A DNA stretch of 38,770 nucleotides from Clostridiales bacterium (GTDB lineage Bacteria > Bacillota > Clostridia > Lachnospirales > Lachnospiraceae): contig JAHAFI010000031.1 in NCBI GenBank assembly GCA_018374355.1, positions 1-38,770 of the forward strand. The letters are read 5' to 3'. Positions 23,627-32,539 of the stretch are shown one piece after another (positions within the stretch are counted from its first letter, which is position 1; each line of letters starts with the position of its first letter). Below the pieces are notes generated by a model. The model was not told where the DNA came from, did no database searches, and saw only the letters and a program-made list of their open reading frames with translations. Made by a program: the position numbers and the translations under genes.

Positions 23627-23639
23627 TTCAATTATCTGT

Positions 23640-23668
23640 AGTTTACTCCACAGTTGGTTTTTTGTCAA
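23640..23668 (-). promoter_or_regulatory. Promoter of the riboswitch-cbiM operon
   Basis: On the - strand TTGACA (23663-23668), a 17-base spacer and TAAACT (23640-23645). The -35 is perfect and overlaps the -35 of the divergent hemA promoter. Confidence 0.7.
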
Positions 23669-23690
23669 TTCACAGTGGACAAAATAATAC
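23662..23690 (+). promoter_or_regulatory. Promoter of hemA
   Basis: TTGTCA (23662-23667), a 17-base spacer and TAATAC (23685-23690), about 90 bases upstream of the hemA start. A small stem CGCAG/CTGCG follows in the leader near 23746-23758. Confidence 0.65.
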
Positions 23691-23781
23691 TTTACAGATG
23701 AAAAAGTTGTGTTAAGATGGTGTATAAATATATATTTTCTTTTCGCAGACTTTCCTGCGGAATATTTTGGAGGAACAAAAG

Positions 23782-25011
23782 ATGGGTATATGCATGGTGG
23801 GAATCGACCATAACAAAGCGAATGTGGACATCAGGGCTTTGTTTTCCTTTACGAAAAAAAATGCGGCGGCAGCGATGGAACGATGGAAAAAGATTCCCGG
23901 AATTAACGGCTGCGTAGTGCTTTCAACCTGTAACAGAATGGAAATATGGGCCAGTACCCGGGAGGATTGGGACGGTTCTCTGATCGAAGAGTTGTGCAAG
24001 GTCAAAGAAGCGGACCCCACCCAGTACGAAACGTATTTTGTGAAAAGAGAAGGGCGGGAGGCAGTAGACCATCTGTTTCATTTGACCTGCGGCCTGAAAT
24101 CCCTGATTCTGGCGGAGGACCAGATCATCACACAGGTAAAGGATGCGCTGGCGCTTGCCAGAGAAAGCTATGTGACGGACAATGTGCTGGAGGTACTGTT
24201 TCGCAAAGCAGTCACCGCAGGAAAAAAGGTAAAGACCAATGTGATTTTTTCCAGGGCCAATCAGACGGCGATGGATCAGGCTATCGAGATGCTGAAGGCG
24301 AAGGATTTTCGATTTCAGGAAAAAAAATGTCTGGTCATTGGAAATGGTGAGATGGGGAAACTGGCGGCCCAGTCCCTGAAACGGGCCGGAGCGGATGTAA
24401 CCGTGACAGTACGCCAGTATCGAAGCGGAATTGTTGCAATTCCCATGGGCTGCTCCCGGATCAATTACGGGGAAAGGCTGGAGTTTCTGCCGGAATGCGA
24501 TCTGGTGGTGAGCGCTACGGCAAGCCCCAATTACACCCTGACCAAAGAGCAGGTAAAAGAGGCCGGACTGAAAAAACATACGGTTTTCATTGATCTGGCG
24601 GTACCCCGGGATATGGAACCGGAACTGACCGGGCTTCCTTTGGCAGAGCTTTACACCATTGATGATTTCAAGCTGGAAGGGCCAAGCGCCGGAATGCTTT
24701 CGTCTCTTGAACAGGCGGAGGCTCTTTTGAGCGAAGAAATCGATGAATTTTATGTATGGTTTGATAACAGGGATGTGATCCCGCGGATTCAGGAAATCCG
24801 GGAGGATGCGGTGACGGATTTGAATCTGCGGCTGCACCGGATTTTACATAAACTGCCTTTAGGGGCGGGAGAAATAGCAGAACTGGAAAAAGCCATCGAC
24901 ACAGCGGCAGGAAAAGTGGTGACGAAGATGATTTTCGGACTGAGGGATACTCTGGACCGGGAGGAATTTCTGGACTGTGTGGAAGGATTGGAGAAGGTGT
25001 ATGAAGAATAA
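23782..25011 (+). CDS. hemA: Glutamyl-tRNA reductase
   Basis: A 409-residue enzyme that reduces glutamyl-tRNA to glutamate-1-semialdehyde, the first step of the C5 route. Catalytic Cys50 lies in VVLSTCNRMEIW; EDQIITQVKDAL and the NADPH-binding VIGNGEMGKLAAQSL follow, then the C-terminal helical dimerisation region. GGAGG ends eight bases before the ATG at 23782, the start I chose; the frame continues upstream only to a TTG that overlaps this site. It is the first gene of the tetrapyrrole operon and overlaps sirC by 11 bases. Confidence 0.95.
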   Translation: MGICMVGIDHNKANVDIRALFSFTKKNAAAAMERWKKIPGINGCVVLSTCNRMEIWASTREDWDGSLIEELCKVKEADPTQYETYFVKREGREAVDHLFHLTCGLKSLILAEDQIITQVKDALALARESYVTDNVLEVLFRKAVTAGKKVKTNVIFSRANQTAMDQAIEMLKAKDFRFQEKKCLVIGNGEMGKLAAQSLKRAGADVTVTVRQYRSGIVAIPMGCSRINYGERLEFLPECDLVVSATASPNYTLTKEQVKEAGLKKHTVFIDLAVPRDMEPELTGLPLAELYTIDDFKLEGPSAGMLSSLEQAEALLSEEIDEFYVWFDNRDVIPRIQEIREDAVTDLNLRLHRILHKLPLGAGEIAELEKAIDTAAGKVVTKMIFGLRDTLDREEFLDCVEGLEKVYEE

Positions 25012-25471
25012 AGGATATTTTCCCCTTTTTATGGATATCAGCGAGAAAAAAATCGTGGTGGTAGGGGGCGGAAAGATAGCCGCCCGCCGGGTAAAGACCC
25101 TGAGTTCTTTTGGTAATAACATTACCGTGGTCGCTCCGGACATTCACCCGGACATTTCGGAACTTGCCCGAAAAGGCCGAGTGGAGGTTTTACAGAGAGC
25201 CTACCAAAGAGAGGATATTTATGACGCATGGATGGTTCTGGCAGCCACAGACGATCATAAACTGAATGAGGAGATTTACAGCGTGGCAAAATGTCTGGGC
25301 GCATTGGTGAATGTGGCCAGCAGCCGGGAAAAGTGTGATTTCCATTTTCCGGGAATCGTGAAAAAGGATTCTTATGTGGTAGGTGTCAATGCCGCAGGAG
25401 AGGATCACAGCGGAGCGGCAAAACTGCGGAAAAAGATTGCAGACCTGCTGGAATCCGATGAGGAAACCTGA
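25001..25471 (+). CDS. sirC: Precorrin-2 dehydrogenase (siroheme synthase N-terminal domain type)
   Basis: A 156-residue NAD-dependent dehydrogenase that oxidises precorrin-2 to sirohydrochlorin. The Rossmann motif VVVGGGKIAARRV is near the N-terminus and NVASSREKCDFHFPGIV follows at about residues 104-120. It is shorter than many relatives (about 200-220 residues), ending soon after the core, so the C-terminal helical part involved in ferrochelation in Met8p-like enzymes is reduced. That fits a product passed to CbiK rather than to siroheme, though siroheme synthesis is not excluded. Its ATG lies inside the end of hemA. Confidence 0.9.
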   Translation: MKNKGYFPLFMDISEKKIVVVGGGKIAARRVKTLSSFGNNITVVAPDIHPDISELARKGRVEVLQRAYQREDIYDAWMVLAATDDHKLNEEIYSVAKCLGALVNVASSREKCDFHFPGIVKKDSYVVGVNAAGEDHSGAAKLRKKIADLLESDEET

Positions 25472-25520
25472 TAGATTGTGAGAAAAAAGCCGGAAATCCG
25501 GCAGGAATATAAAAATAATG

Positions 25521-25546
25521 TGACTGTTCAGAACAGAGAGAAGGAG
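25521..25546 (+). other. Short hairpin in the hemC leader
   Basis: CTGTTC-A-GAACAG forms a small stem just before the AAGGAG of hemC. The arm begins GTGACTGTT, similar to the GTAACTGTT arms upstream of cbiB and alaS. Confidence 0.4.
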
Positions 25547-25555
25547 CCATAAAAC

Positions 25556-26446
25556 ATGAAACGAATATGTATAGGGAGCCGGGAAAGCCGTCTGGCAGTG
25601 ATCCAGAGCGAGATGGTGATGGAATATCTGAAACGGGAATGCCCCGATATGGAAATTTCCCTGCTGACCATGAAAACAACGGGGGATAAGATTCTGGATC
25701 GTACCCTCGATAAAATCGGCGGAAAAGGATTGTTTGTGAAGGAATTGGATAAAGCCCTGCTGGAAAAACGCAGTGATATCTCAGTGCACAGCCTGAAGGA
25801 TATGCCGATGGAGACTCCAAAGGAGCTGCCGATTGTGGCATTTTCCCGCCGGGAAGACCCAAGGGATGTGCTGGTGCTTCCAAAAGGAGTGACGGAAAGA
25901 GACCCCAAAAAGCCCATCGGATGTTCCAGCAGAAGAAGGATTCTCCAGTTGAAGGAAATGTTTCCGGAGGCAGAATTTAAAAGTGTCCGGGGAAATGTGC
26001 TGACCCGCCTGAAAAAACTGGATGAAGGGGAGTACGGTGCGCTGATACTTGCGGCAGCCGGATTGAAACGGCTGGAGCTTGGAGACCGGATTTCCTTATA
26101 TTTTGAGCCGGAAGATTTGATTCCCGCAGCGGGACAGGGAATCCTTGCCATTCAGGGAAGAGCGGGAGAAGATTACTCCTGTCTTTCCAATTATGGGGAC
26201 AGGGAAGGTACGTTTGCGGCCCTCTGTGAAAGGGCGTTTGTCCGGTATCTGGACGGAGGGTGTTCCTCCCCGGTGGCGGCCCATGCCGTTGTGGAGGGTG
26301 ACCGGATCCATCTGATGGGACTTTACTATCAGGAAAGTACGGGCAGATACAAAAAAGGAAGTATGGACGGCTGTGTGGAAGAAGCGGAAGAGCTGGGAAT
26401 CCGGCTTGCGGAAAAATTGAAGAAAGAAGTTGAAGAATGCGTATGA
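25556..26446 (+). CDS. hemC: Hydroxymethylbilane synthase (porphobilinogen deaminase)
   Basis: A 296-residue enzyme that links four porphobilinogens into hydroxymethylbilane. SRESRLAVIQ at the start, catalytic Asp82 in VHSLKDMP, CSSRRRILQL with substrate-binding arginines, and Cys236 in DGGCSSPVAAHA, which should carry the dipyrromethane cofactor. AAGGAG lies nine bases before the ATG. The stop overlaps the next start as ATGA. Confidence 0.95.
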   Translation: MKRICIGSRESRLAVIQSEMVMEYLKRECPDMEISLLTMKTTGDKILDRTLDKIGGKGLFVKELDKALLEKRSDISVHSLKDMPMETPKELPIVAFSRREDPRDVLVLPKGVTERDPKKPIGCSSRRRILQLKEMFPEAEFKSVRGNVLTRLKKLDEGEYGALILAAAGLKRLELGDRISLYFEPEDLIPAAGQGILAIQGRAGEDYSCLSNYGDREGTFAALCERAFVRYLDGGCSSPVAAHAVVEGDRIHLMGLYYQESTGRYKKGSMDGCVEEAEELGIRLAEKLKKEVEECV

Positions 26447-27954
26447 GTGGAAAAGTTTGGCTGGTAGGAGCAGGCCCGGGAGATGTGGGCATGTTTACGT
26501 TAAAAGGAAAACAGGTGCTTGATCAGGCGCAGGTGGTAGTATATGACAGTCTGGTGGGAGACGGCGTGCTGGCCATGGTGCCGAAATCCGCCCGTCTCAT
26601 CAATGTGGGCAAGCGTGCCGGGCACCATATTATGAAACAGGAAATGATCAATCAGGTGCTTCTTGAGGAAGCAAAGAAGGGATACCGGGTGGTACGGTTA
26701 AAAGGGGGCGATCCTTTCCTTTTCGGAAGAGGGGGCGAAGAGCTGGAACTTCTGGCGGAAAATAATATTCCCTACGAGGTGGTTCCCGGAGTGACCTCCT
26801 GTATTGCGGTTCCCGCCTACAACGGAATTCCCGTAACCCACCGGGACTACTGCTCTTCGGTCCATGTGATCACAGGCCATAAAAAGGCAGGACAGGAATA
26901 CAATATTGATTTTGAGGCGCTGGTGCGTACCGGGGGAACACTGGTATTTCTGATGGGAGTGACTGCGCTGGAGGATATCTGCAGCAATCTTATGAAAGCA
27001 GGGATGGAGGCTTCCACTCCTGCGGCGATTCTGCAGCAGGGGACTACCGCAGGACAGAAAAGAATTGTTGCCACAGTGGGAACTCTGAAAGAGGAAGTGG
27101 ACCGTCAGGGAATCGAGACACCGGCGATCATCGTGGTAGGCGGCGTCTGCGAAGTGGCGAATAAATTTGGCTGGTATGAAAAACTGCCGCTGGCAGGCTG
27201 TAAGGTATTGGTGACCAGACCGAAAGAGCTGATTTCCACCATGGCGAAAAGACTTCGGGAGCAGGGAGCGGAGGTTTTGGAGCTTCCGGCCATTGCGGTA
27301 GCTCCGGTTAAGGACCGGGGAACCATCGAAGCGTGTCTGTCACGGCTGGAAACGTATCAGTGGATCGCATTTACCAGCCCCAGCGGCGTGCGGATTTTCT
27401 TTGAACTGCTTTTAGAAGCGGGAAAAGATATCCGTGCTCTTGGCAATGTAAAAATTGCAGCAGTGGGAACCGGGACAAAAAAAGCGCTGAAGGAACACGG
27501 ACTTTATCCGGATCTTGTGCCGGAAGTCTTTGAAGGAGCCGCTCTGGGAAGAAAAATAGCAGAGGTCTGTGAAAAGAATGCCCGGATTCTGATGCCCCGG
27601 GCGGCTATCGGAAATCACGAGATTCTGGAAGAACTTTCCAAAAGAGCAGATCTTCAGGTGGACGATGTGGCCACTTATGATACAACTTACGAGGCACAGG
27701 AGCTTATCGATGAGGCAGGAGAATTTGAGCAGGGAAAAATCGACTATGCGGTATTTACCAGCGCATCCACTGTGAGAGGCTTCGTAAATGCCACGCCGGG
27801 GCTGGATTACACAAAAGTGAAGGCAGCCTGCATCGGCAGACAGACTCAGGCAGAAGCAAAAAAACACGGCATGACTACGTATGTGGCAGCGGAGGCGTCT
27901 ATTGACAGTCTGGTAGAACTGGTTATACAATTAAACGGTACGAGGAATTCGTAA
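26443..27954 (+). CDS. cobA-hemD: Uroporphyrinogen-III C-methyltransferase / uroporphyrinogen-III synthase fusion
   Basis: A 503-residue two-domain enzyme. The N-terminal half (about 1-240) is the SAM-dependent methyltransferase: VGAGPGDVGMFTLKG, VRLKGGDPFLFGRGGEE, VPGVTSCIAVPAYNGIPVTHRDY. The C-terminal half (about 250-503) is the HemD synthase: KVLVTRPKELISTMAKRLREQGAEVLELPAI, WIAFTSPSGVRIFF, AAVGTGTKKALKEHG. Together they cyclise hydroxymethylbilane and methylate uroporphyrinogen III to precorrin-2. The fusion is common in Clostridia. I chose the ATG at 26443, which overlaps the hemC stop by four bases; an ATG two codons earlier is also possible. Confidence 0.95.
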   Translation: MSGKVWLVGAGPGDVGMFTLKGKQVLDQAQVVVYDSLVGDGVLAMVPKSARLINVGKRAGHHIMKQEMINQVLLEEAKKGYRVVRLKGGDPFLFGRGGEELELLAENNIPYEVVPGVTSCIAVPAYNGIPVTHRDYCSSVHVITGHKKAGQEYNIDFEALVRTGGTLVFLMGVTALEDICSNLMKAGMEASTPAAILQQGTTAGQKRIVATVGTLKEEVDRQGIETPAIIVVGGVCEVANKFGWYEKLPLAGCKVLVTRPKELISTMAKRLREQGAEVLELPAIAVAPVKDRGTIEACLSRLETYQWIAFTSPSGVRIFFELLLEAGKDIRALGNVKIAAVGTGTKKALKEHGLYPDLVPEVFEGAALGRKIAEVCEKNARILMPRAAIGNHEILEELSKRADLQVDDVATYDTTYEAQELIDEAGEFEQGKIDYAVFTSASTVRGFVNATPGLDYTKVKAACIGRQTQAEAKKHGMTTYVAAEASIDSLVELVIQLNGTRNS

Positions 27955-28019
27955 GCACAGAGTGCGGAGAAATCCGGTACCGTATAACAGAAAAAAGAAA
28001 AATCAGGAGATGGAAAATC

Positions 28020-29003
28020 ATGGACATGATAAAGAGACCCAGAAGATTACGGGGAGGAGAATATTTGCGGAAAATGGTCAGAGAGACCAGAACGGATAAA
28101 TCTTCCCTGATTTATCCGTTATTTGTGCAGGAAGGAGAGGGAAGAGAGGACGAAATCTCTTCCATGCCGGGACAGTTCCGCTATACGCTGGACCGTCTTC
28201 CCTACGAGCTGGAGAGGCTTTCCGATGCAGGCGTAGGAAGCGTGATGCTATTTGGAATTCCGGATAAAAAAGATGAGAATGCAAGTCAGGCCTATGCGCA
28301 GGACGGCATTGTGCAGAGAGCCCTGCAGGTGGGAAAAGAGCGTTTCCCGGATCTTTATTACATAACGGATGTATGTCTCTGCGAATATACTTCCCATGGA
28401 CACTGCGGAATGCTGTGCGGCCATGAGGTGGAAAATGACAGTACGCTGGAGCTTTTGGCAAAGACCGCCCTGTCCCATGTACAGGCGGGAGCCGATATGG
28501 TGGCGCCCTCCGATATGATGGACGGCCGTGTTCTGGCTATTCGCCGGATGCTGGATCAGAACGGATACAAGGAGACTCCGCTCATGTCCTATGCAGTAAA
28601 ATATGCCTCTGCCTTTTACGGTCCTTTCCGTGAAGCAGCAGACTCTGCCCCGGCATTCGGGGACAGAAAGAGCTACCAGATGGATTTCCACAACAGCCGG
28701 GAGGGCATCAAGGAAGCCATTCAGGATGTAGAAGAGGGTGCGGATATCATCATGGTAAAACCAGCCCTGTCCTATCTGGATATGATCACAAAGGTACATG
28801 AGGTGACGAATGTTCCGGTGGCAGCTTACAGCGTCAGCGGTGAATACGCTATGGTAAAAGCAGCGGCGCAGAAGGGCTGGATCGATGAGGAAAAAATCAT
28901 GTGTGAGATGGCTGTCAGCGCCTATCGTGCGGGAGCCCAGATTTATCTGACCTATTACGCAAAAGAACTGGCAAGATGTATGGATGAAGGGAGAATCGGG
29001 TAA
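28020..29003 (+). CDS. hemB: Porphobilinogen synthase (delta-aminolevulinate dehydratase)
   Basis: A 327-residue enzyme that joins two aminolevulinates. The zinc-type cysteine cluster is present (Cys119, Cys121, Cys129 in CLCEYTSHGHCG). Lys194 in YAVKYAS and Schiff-base Lys247 in MVKPALSYLD are the two active-site lysines. SDMMDGRV and KYASAFYGPFREA are family motifs. CAGGAG precedes the ATG. The stop overlaps the hemL ATG by one base (TAATG). Confidence 0.96.
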   Translation: MDMIKRPRRLRGGEYLRKMVRETRTDKSSLIYPLFVQEGEGREDEISSMPGQFRYTLDRLPYELERLSDAGVGSVMLFGIPDKKDENASQAYAQDGIVQRALQVGKERFPDLYYITDVCLCEYTSHGHCGMLCGHEVENDSTLELLAKTALSHVQAGADMVAPSDMMDGRVLAIRRMLDQNGYKETPLMSYAVKYASAFYGPFREAADSAPAFGDRKSYQMDFHNSREGIKEAIQDVEEGADIIMVKPALSYLDMITKVHEVTNVPVAAYSVSGEYAMVKAAAQKGWIDEEKIMCEMAVSAYRAGAQIYLTYYAKELARCMDEGRIG

Positions 29004-30280
29004 TGACAAAATCAGAAGAATTATTCCAGCGTGCAGTAAAAGTAATTCCGGGAGGAGTGAACAGTCCGGTGCGGGCCTACGGTTCCGTGGGAATGACACC
29101 CCGGTTTGTGGAAGGAGCAACCGGACCGTATATTTTCGATGCGGACGGAAAAAAATATATTGATTATATCGGTTCATGGGGTCCGATGATTCTGGGACAT
29201 AACAATCAGGAGGTACTGAAAGAAGTCATCCGGAAAGCAGAAAGCGGATTAAGCTTCGGTGCGGCTACAGAGATTGAGGTGGAAATGGCGGAGTTTATCT
29301 GTGAAAATGTTCCGTCTGTAGAGATGATCCGTATGGTCAATTCCGGAACGGAAGCCGTTATGAGCGCCATCCGTGCGGCAAGAGGCTATACCGGAAGAAA
29401 TAAAATCATTAAATTTGCAGGCTGCTATCACGGACATTCCGATGCCCTTTTAGTAAAGGCCGGATCGGGAGTGATGACTGCCGGGGTGCCGGACAGTGCC
29501 GGAGTACCGGAAGGCTGCACACAGGATACCCTGACGGCAGTTTACAATGATCTGGACAGTGTAAAGGAGCTGTTTGCCGGATTCCCGGGACAGATTGCAG
29601 CCGTGATCGTGGAACCGGTAGCTGCCAATATGGGCGTGGTTTTGCCGGAAGAAGGCTTCCTTCAGGGGCTTCGCGACCTGTGTACGGAGGAAAACAGCGT
29701 TTTGATCTTTGACGAGGTCATTACCGGATTCCGTCTGGCTTTTGGCGGGGCGCAGGAGCGTTTCGGTGTAAATGCCGATCTGGTCACCTATGGAAAGATT
29801 ATCGGCGGAGGAATGCCGGTAGGCGCATACGGCGGAAAACGGGAGATCATGGAAGTGGTAGCTCCGGTGGGAAATGTTTATCAGGCCGGCACTTTAAGCG
29901 GTAATCCGGTGGCTATGGCTGCAGGAATTACCCAACTGAAGATCCTGAAAGAACATCCGGAAATTTATACCCAGATGAGAGAAAATGGGGAAAAACTGTT
30001 TGAAGGCATGAAAGCACTGGTGAAAAAATACGAAAAACCTTGGAAGCTGAATTATATCGGCTCTTTGGGCTGTCTGTATTTTACTTCTCAGGAAGTGGGA
30101 AATTATGAGGAGGCAAAAACTTCAGATACGGCGGTATTTGCCGACTACTTCCGCTACATGCTGGAGCATGGAATCCATCTGGGACCCTCCCAGTTTGAGG
30201 CGATGTTTATTTCCGCCGCCCATACACCGGAAACAACCCAAGAGACACTGAGGATTTTTGAGGACTATATAAGAAGATGA
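29003..30280 (+). CDS. hemL: Glutamate-1-semialdehyde 2,1-aminomutase
   Basis: A 425-residue PLP enzyme converting glutamate-1-semialdehyde to aminolevulinate. GGVNSPVRAYGSVG near the start, NSGTEAVMSAIRAARGYTGR, FDEVITGFR, and Lys265 in VTYGKIIGGGMPVGAYGG, which binds pyridoxal phosphate. With hemA it completes the C5 route. Its stop overlaps the start of the MutS-like gene as ATGA. Confidence 0.97.
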   Translation: MTKSEELFQRAVKVIPGGVNSPVRAYGSVGMTPRFVEGATGPYIFDADGKKYIDYIGSWGPMILGHNNQEVLKEVIRKAESGLSFGAATEIEVEMAEFICENVPSVEMIRMVNSGTEAVMSAIRAARGYTGRNKIIKFAGCYHGHSDALLVKAGSGVMTAGVPDSAGVPEGCTQDTLTAVYNDLDSVKELFAGFPGQIAAVIVEPVAANMGVVLPEEGFLQGLRDLCTEENSVLIFDEVITGFRLAFGGAQERFGVNADLVTYGKIIGGGMPVGAYGGKREIMEVVAPVGNVYQAGTLSGNPVAMAAGITQLKILKEHPEIYTQMRENGEKLFEGMKALVKKYEKPWKLNYIGSLGCLYFTSQEVGNYEEAKTSDTAVFADYFRYMLEHGIHLGPSQFEAMFISAAHTPETTQETLRIFEDYIRR

Positions 30281-31977
30281 CAAGAGAAAGCATACTGGTA
30301 CTGACCGTTATTCTGGCTGTGTTTGTGGTTTCGGGGCTTTTGATGCTTAGGGAGAAACGCCGTCAGAGAAGATGGTTTCTGAGAAAAGTCAGGAATATGT
30401 GGGGCTCTGTTGCAGAGAGAGAATACACGGCAGAGGAGCTGGAAAGCATTTCCCACTATGCCGAGAAGCACCGGGACGGTCAGTTCATGATCGACGATAT
30501 TACATGGAACGATCTGGGAATGGATCAGATTTTTGTAAATATGAATACCACAGTCTCCTCCTGCGGGGAGGATGTGCTGTACCGGATGCTTCGCATACCG
30601 GAATTTGACCGGGAGGTTTTAGAAGAAAGAGAGCGGCTGATCGAGTATTTCCGCAGCCATCAGCAGGAGAGGGAACAAATCCAGATTCTGGTGAGCGAAG
30701 TGCGGAAAATGTCGGATCTGTCCCTGTCGGATTATATCCACGTATTGAAGGATGTGGAACAGAAGGGAAAGGGAAAATACATTCTTCTGGCCTGTCTGAC
30801 CCTTGCATCCATCGGATTTATTTTTCTGGAACCTGTAACGGGAGTCCTTCTTCTGATGCTGGTGCTGTCCTTCAACGGTGTGATCCATATGCAGGATGCG
30901 AAAAAAATCGAGCCATACCTGAACTGTCTGATCTGCATCCTGCGGCTTTTGAAAGCGGCAGAGGGATTTGATAAGGTAAAAAATCCTCAGATACAGGGTT
31001 ATCTGGACCGCATCGGGGCAGCAGAAAAACAGATGCGGAAATTCCGCAGGGGCTCCATTTTGGTAACCTCTATGAATTCCGTTCAGGACGGGATTGAGGC
31101 GGTGATCCTTTCTTACCTGAAGATTGCCTTTCAGGTAGATCTGATCAAATTTTATTCCATGGTAAAAAATGTCTCAGGCCATGAACAGGATATCGAAGCG
31201 CTGTTTTATAACATGGGAGAACTGGATGCTCTGATCGCCCTCGCCTCTTTCCGGGAATATCTGCCGTACTGGTGCAGACCGGAGTTTCGGGAACCGGAAG
31301 AGAGAGGACAAAAAGGACAGGTTTTTGTGGAGATGGAGGATCTGTATCATCCGCTGATCCCCGATCCGGTGGCAAACAGCGTGAAAATCCACAGCGGTGT
31401 GCTGGTGACCGGCTCCAACGCTTCGGGAAAATCCACGTTTTTAAAGACGGTGGCGGTCAATGCCATTCTGGCTCAGACGGCGCTCACCTGCGTATCCCAC
31501 AGCTACCGGGGAGATTACCTGAAGGTGATGACTTCCATGGCTCTTAGGGACAATCTGGAAGGCGGAGAGAGCTATTATATCGTGGAAATAAAATCCTTAC
31601 AGAGAATTTTGGAAGAGTGTAAGAAGGAACAGCCGGTACTTTGTATCGTGGATGAGGTCCTCAGAGGAACCAATACCATTGAGCGGATTGCAGCGTCCTC
31701 ACGCATCTTAAAATCTCTGGCTATGCCCCATGTGCTGCCGCTGGCAGCTACCCATGATATTGAATTGTCTTATATTCTGGAGCCTTGGTACAGGAATTAT
31801 CACTTTGAAGAAGAAGTAAAAGATCATGATATCTGTTTCAATTACCTGCTGAAAGAAGGCCGGGCAACCACCAGAAATGCCATCAAGCTTTTGGAAATTA
31901 TCGGATATGACCCGGAGATTATCCGGGAGGCACAGGATGCCGCCAGAGTGTTTGAAGAGACCGGTGTCTGGAAATAG
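30277..31977 (+). CDS. Membrane-associated MutS-like ATPase
   Basis: A 566-residue protein with a MutS-type ATPase at the C-terminus: Walker A GSNASGKST (about 379-387), LRDNLEGGESYYIVEIKSLQRIL, Walker B LCIVDEVLRGTNTIERIAAS and the switch AATHDIEL. The mismatch-recognition domain of MutS1 is absent. Instead there is a membrane segment at residues 5-24 and two more near 168-200, so it is probably anchored in the membrane. Such proteins occur in Clostridia but their function is not established; I do not call it a mismatch repair enzyme. It overlaps hemL by four bases, which ties it to the tetrapyrrole operon at least in translation. Confidence 0.85.
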   Translation: MTRESILVLTVILAVFVVSGLLMLREKRRQRRWFLRKVRNMWGSVAEREYTAEELESISHYAEKHRDGQFMIDDITWNDLGMDQIFVNMNTTVSSCGEDVLYRMLRIPEFDREVLEERERLIEYFRSHQQEREQIQILVSEVRKMSDLSLSDYIHVLKDVEQKGKGKYILLACLTLASIGFIFLEPVTGVLLLMLVLSFNGVIHMQDAKKIEPYLNCLICILRLLKAAEGFDKVKNPQIQGYLDRIGAAEKQMRKFRRGSILVTSMNSVQDGIEAVILSYLKIAFQVDLIKFYSMVKNVSGHEQDIEALFYNMGELDALIALASFREYLPYWCRPEFREPEERGQKGQVFVEMEDLYHPLIPDPVANSVKIHSGVLVTGSNASGKSTFLKTVAVNAILAQTALTCVSHSYRGDYLKVMTSMALRDNLEGGESYYIVEIKSLQRILEECKKEQPVLCIVDEVLRGTNTIERIAASSRILKSLAMPHVLPLAATHDIELSYILEPWYRNYHFEEEVKDHDICFNYLLKEGRATTRNAIKLLEIIGYDPEIIREAQDAARVFEETGVWK

Positions 31978-32005
31978 TATCGGGAGACGTAAAAAGGAGA
32001 GAAAT

Positions 32006-32482
32006 ATGCTGGTAAAGATTTATACAGACGGTTCCGCAAGAGGAAACCCGGACGGCCCGGGAGGATATGGCTGTGTGCTTCATTATACGGACAGCAAGGG
32101 TCAGCTTCATGAAAAGGAGCTGTCTGCCGGATATGTAAAGACTACGAATAACAGAATGGAGCTTATGGCGGCTATCGCAGGGCTGGAGGCGCTGCTTCGC
32201 CCCTGTGAGATCGAACTGTATTCGGATTCCAAATATCTGGTGGACGCCTTCAACCAGCACTGGATTGACAGTTGGCTGAAAAAAGGCTGGAAACGGGGAA
32301 AAAATGAACCCGTAAAAAACGTTGACCTCTGGAAACGGCTTCTGAAGGCAAAAGAACCCCATAAGGTAACCTTCATCTGGGTCAAAGGCCACGATGGACA
32401 CGAGATGAATGAACGGTGCGATTTTCTGGCTACATCAGCGGCCGATGGAGGAAATTTGCTGGTTGATCCGGGAGTTTCATAG
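32006..32482 (+). CDS. rnhA: Ribonuclease HI
   Basis: A 158-residue enzyme that cuts RNA in RNA-DNA hybrids. The active-site acids are Asp8 (YTDGSARGNPDGPGGYG), Glu52 (NRMELMAA), Asp74 (LYSDSKYLV) and Asp139 (NERCDFLA), with a His in WVKGHDGHEMNERCD. The basic segment SWLKKGWKRGKN corresponds to the handle region. AAAAGGAGAG precedes the ATG at 32006; the frame is open upstream to 31877, but that part overlaps the MutS-like gene. Its end overlaps the start of the tyrS control region by only about 20 bases of spacing. Confidence 0.95.
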   Translation: MLVKIYTDGSARGNPDGPGGYGCVLHYTDSKGQLHEKELSAGYVKTTNNRMELMAAIAGLEALLRPCEIELYSDSKYLVDAFNQHWIDSWLKKGWKRGKNEPVKNVDLWKRLLKAKEPHKVTFIWVKGHDGHEMNERCDFLATSAADGGNLLVDPGVS

Positions 32483-32502
32483 GAAAATTGCGAAGGAACC
32501 TC

Positions 32503-32531
32503 TTGACAAAAAAACAGGGAATTTGTATACT
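32503..32531 (+). promoter_or_regulatory. Promoter of the T-box tyrS transcript
   Basis: TTGACA (32503-32508), a 17-base spacer and TATACT (32526-32531). Transcription should start near 32538, just before the T-box stem I. Confidence 0.85.
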
Positions 32532-32539
32532 GGGGAATG

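Noticed and set aside
25484..25502. GCCGG-AAAT-CCGGC stem with a T-run on the - strand
   Set aside because: It would end a - strand transcript, but no - strand gene lies to the right; the T-run is on the wrong side for the hem operon.
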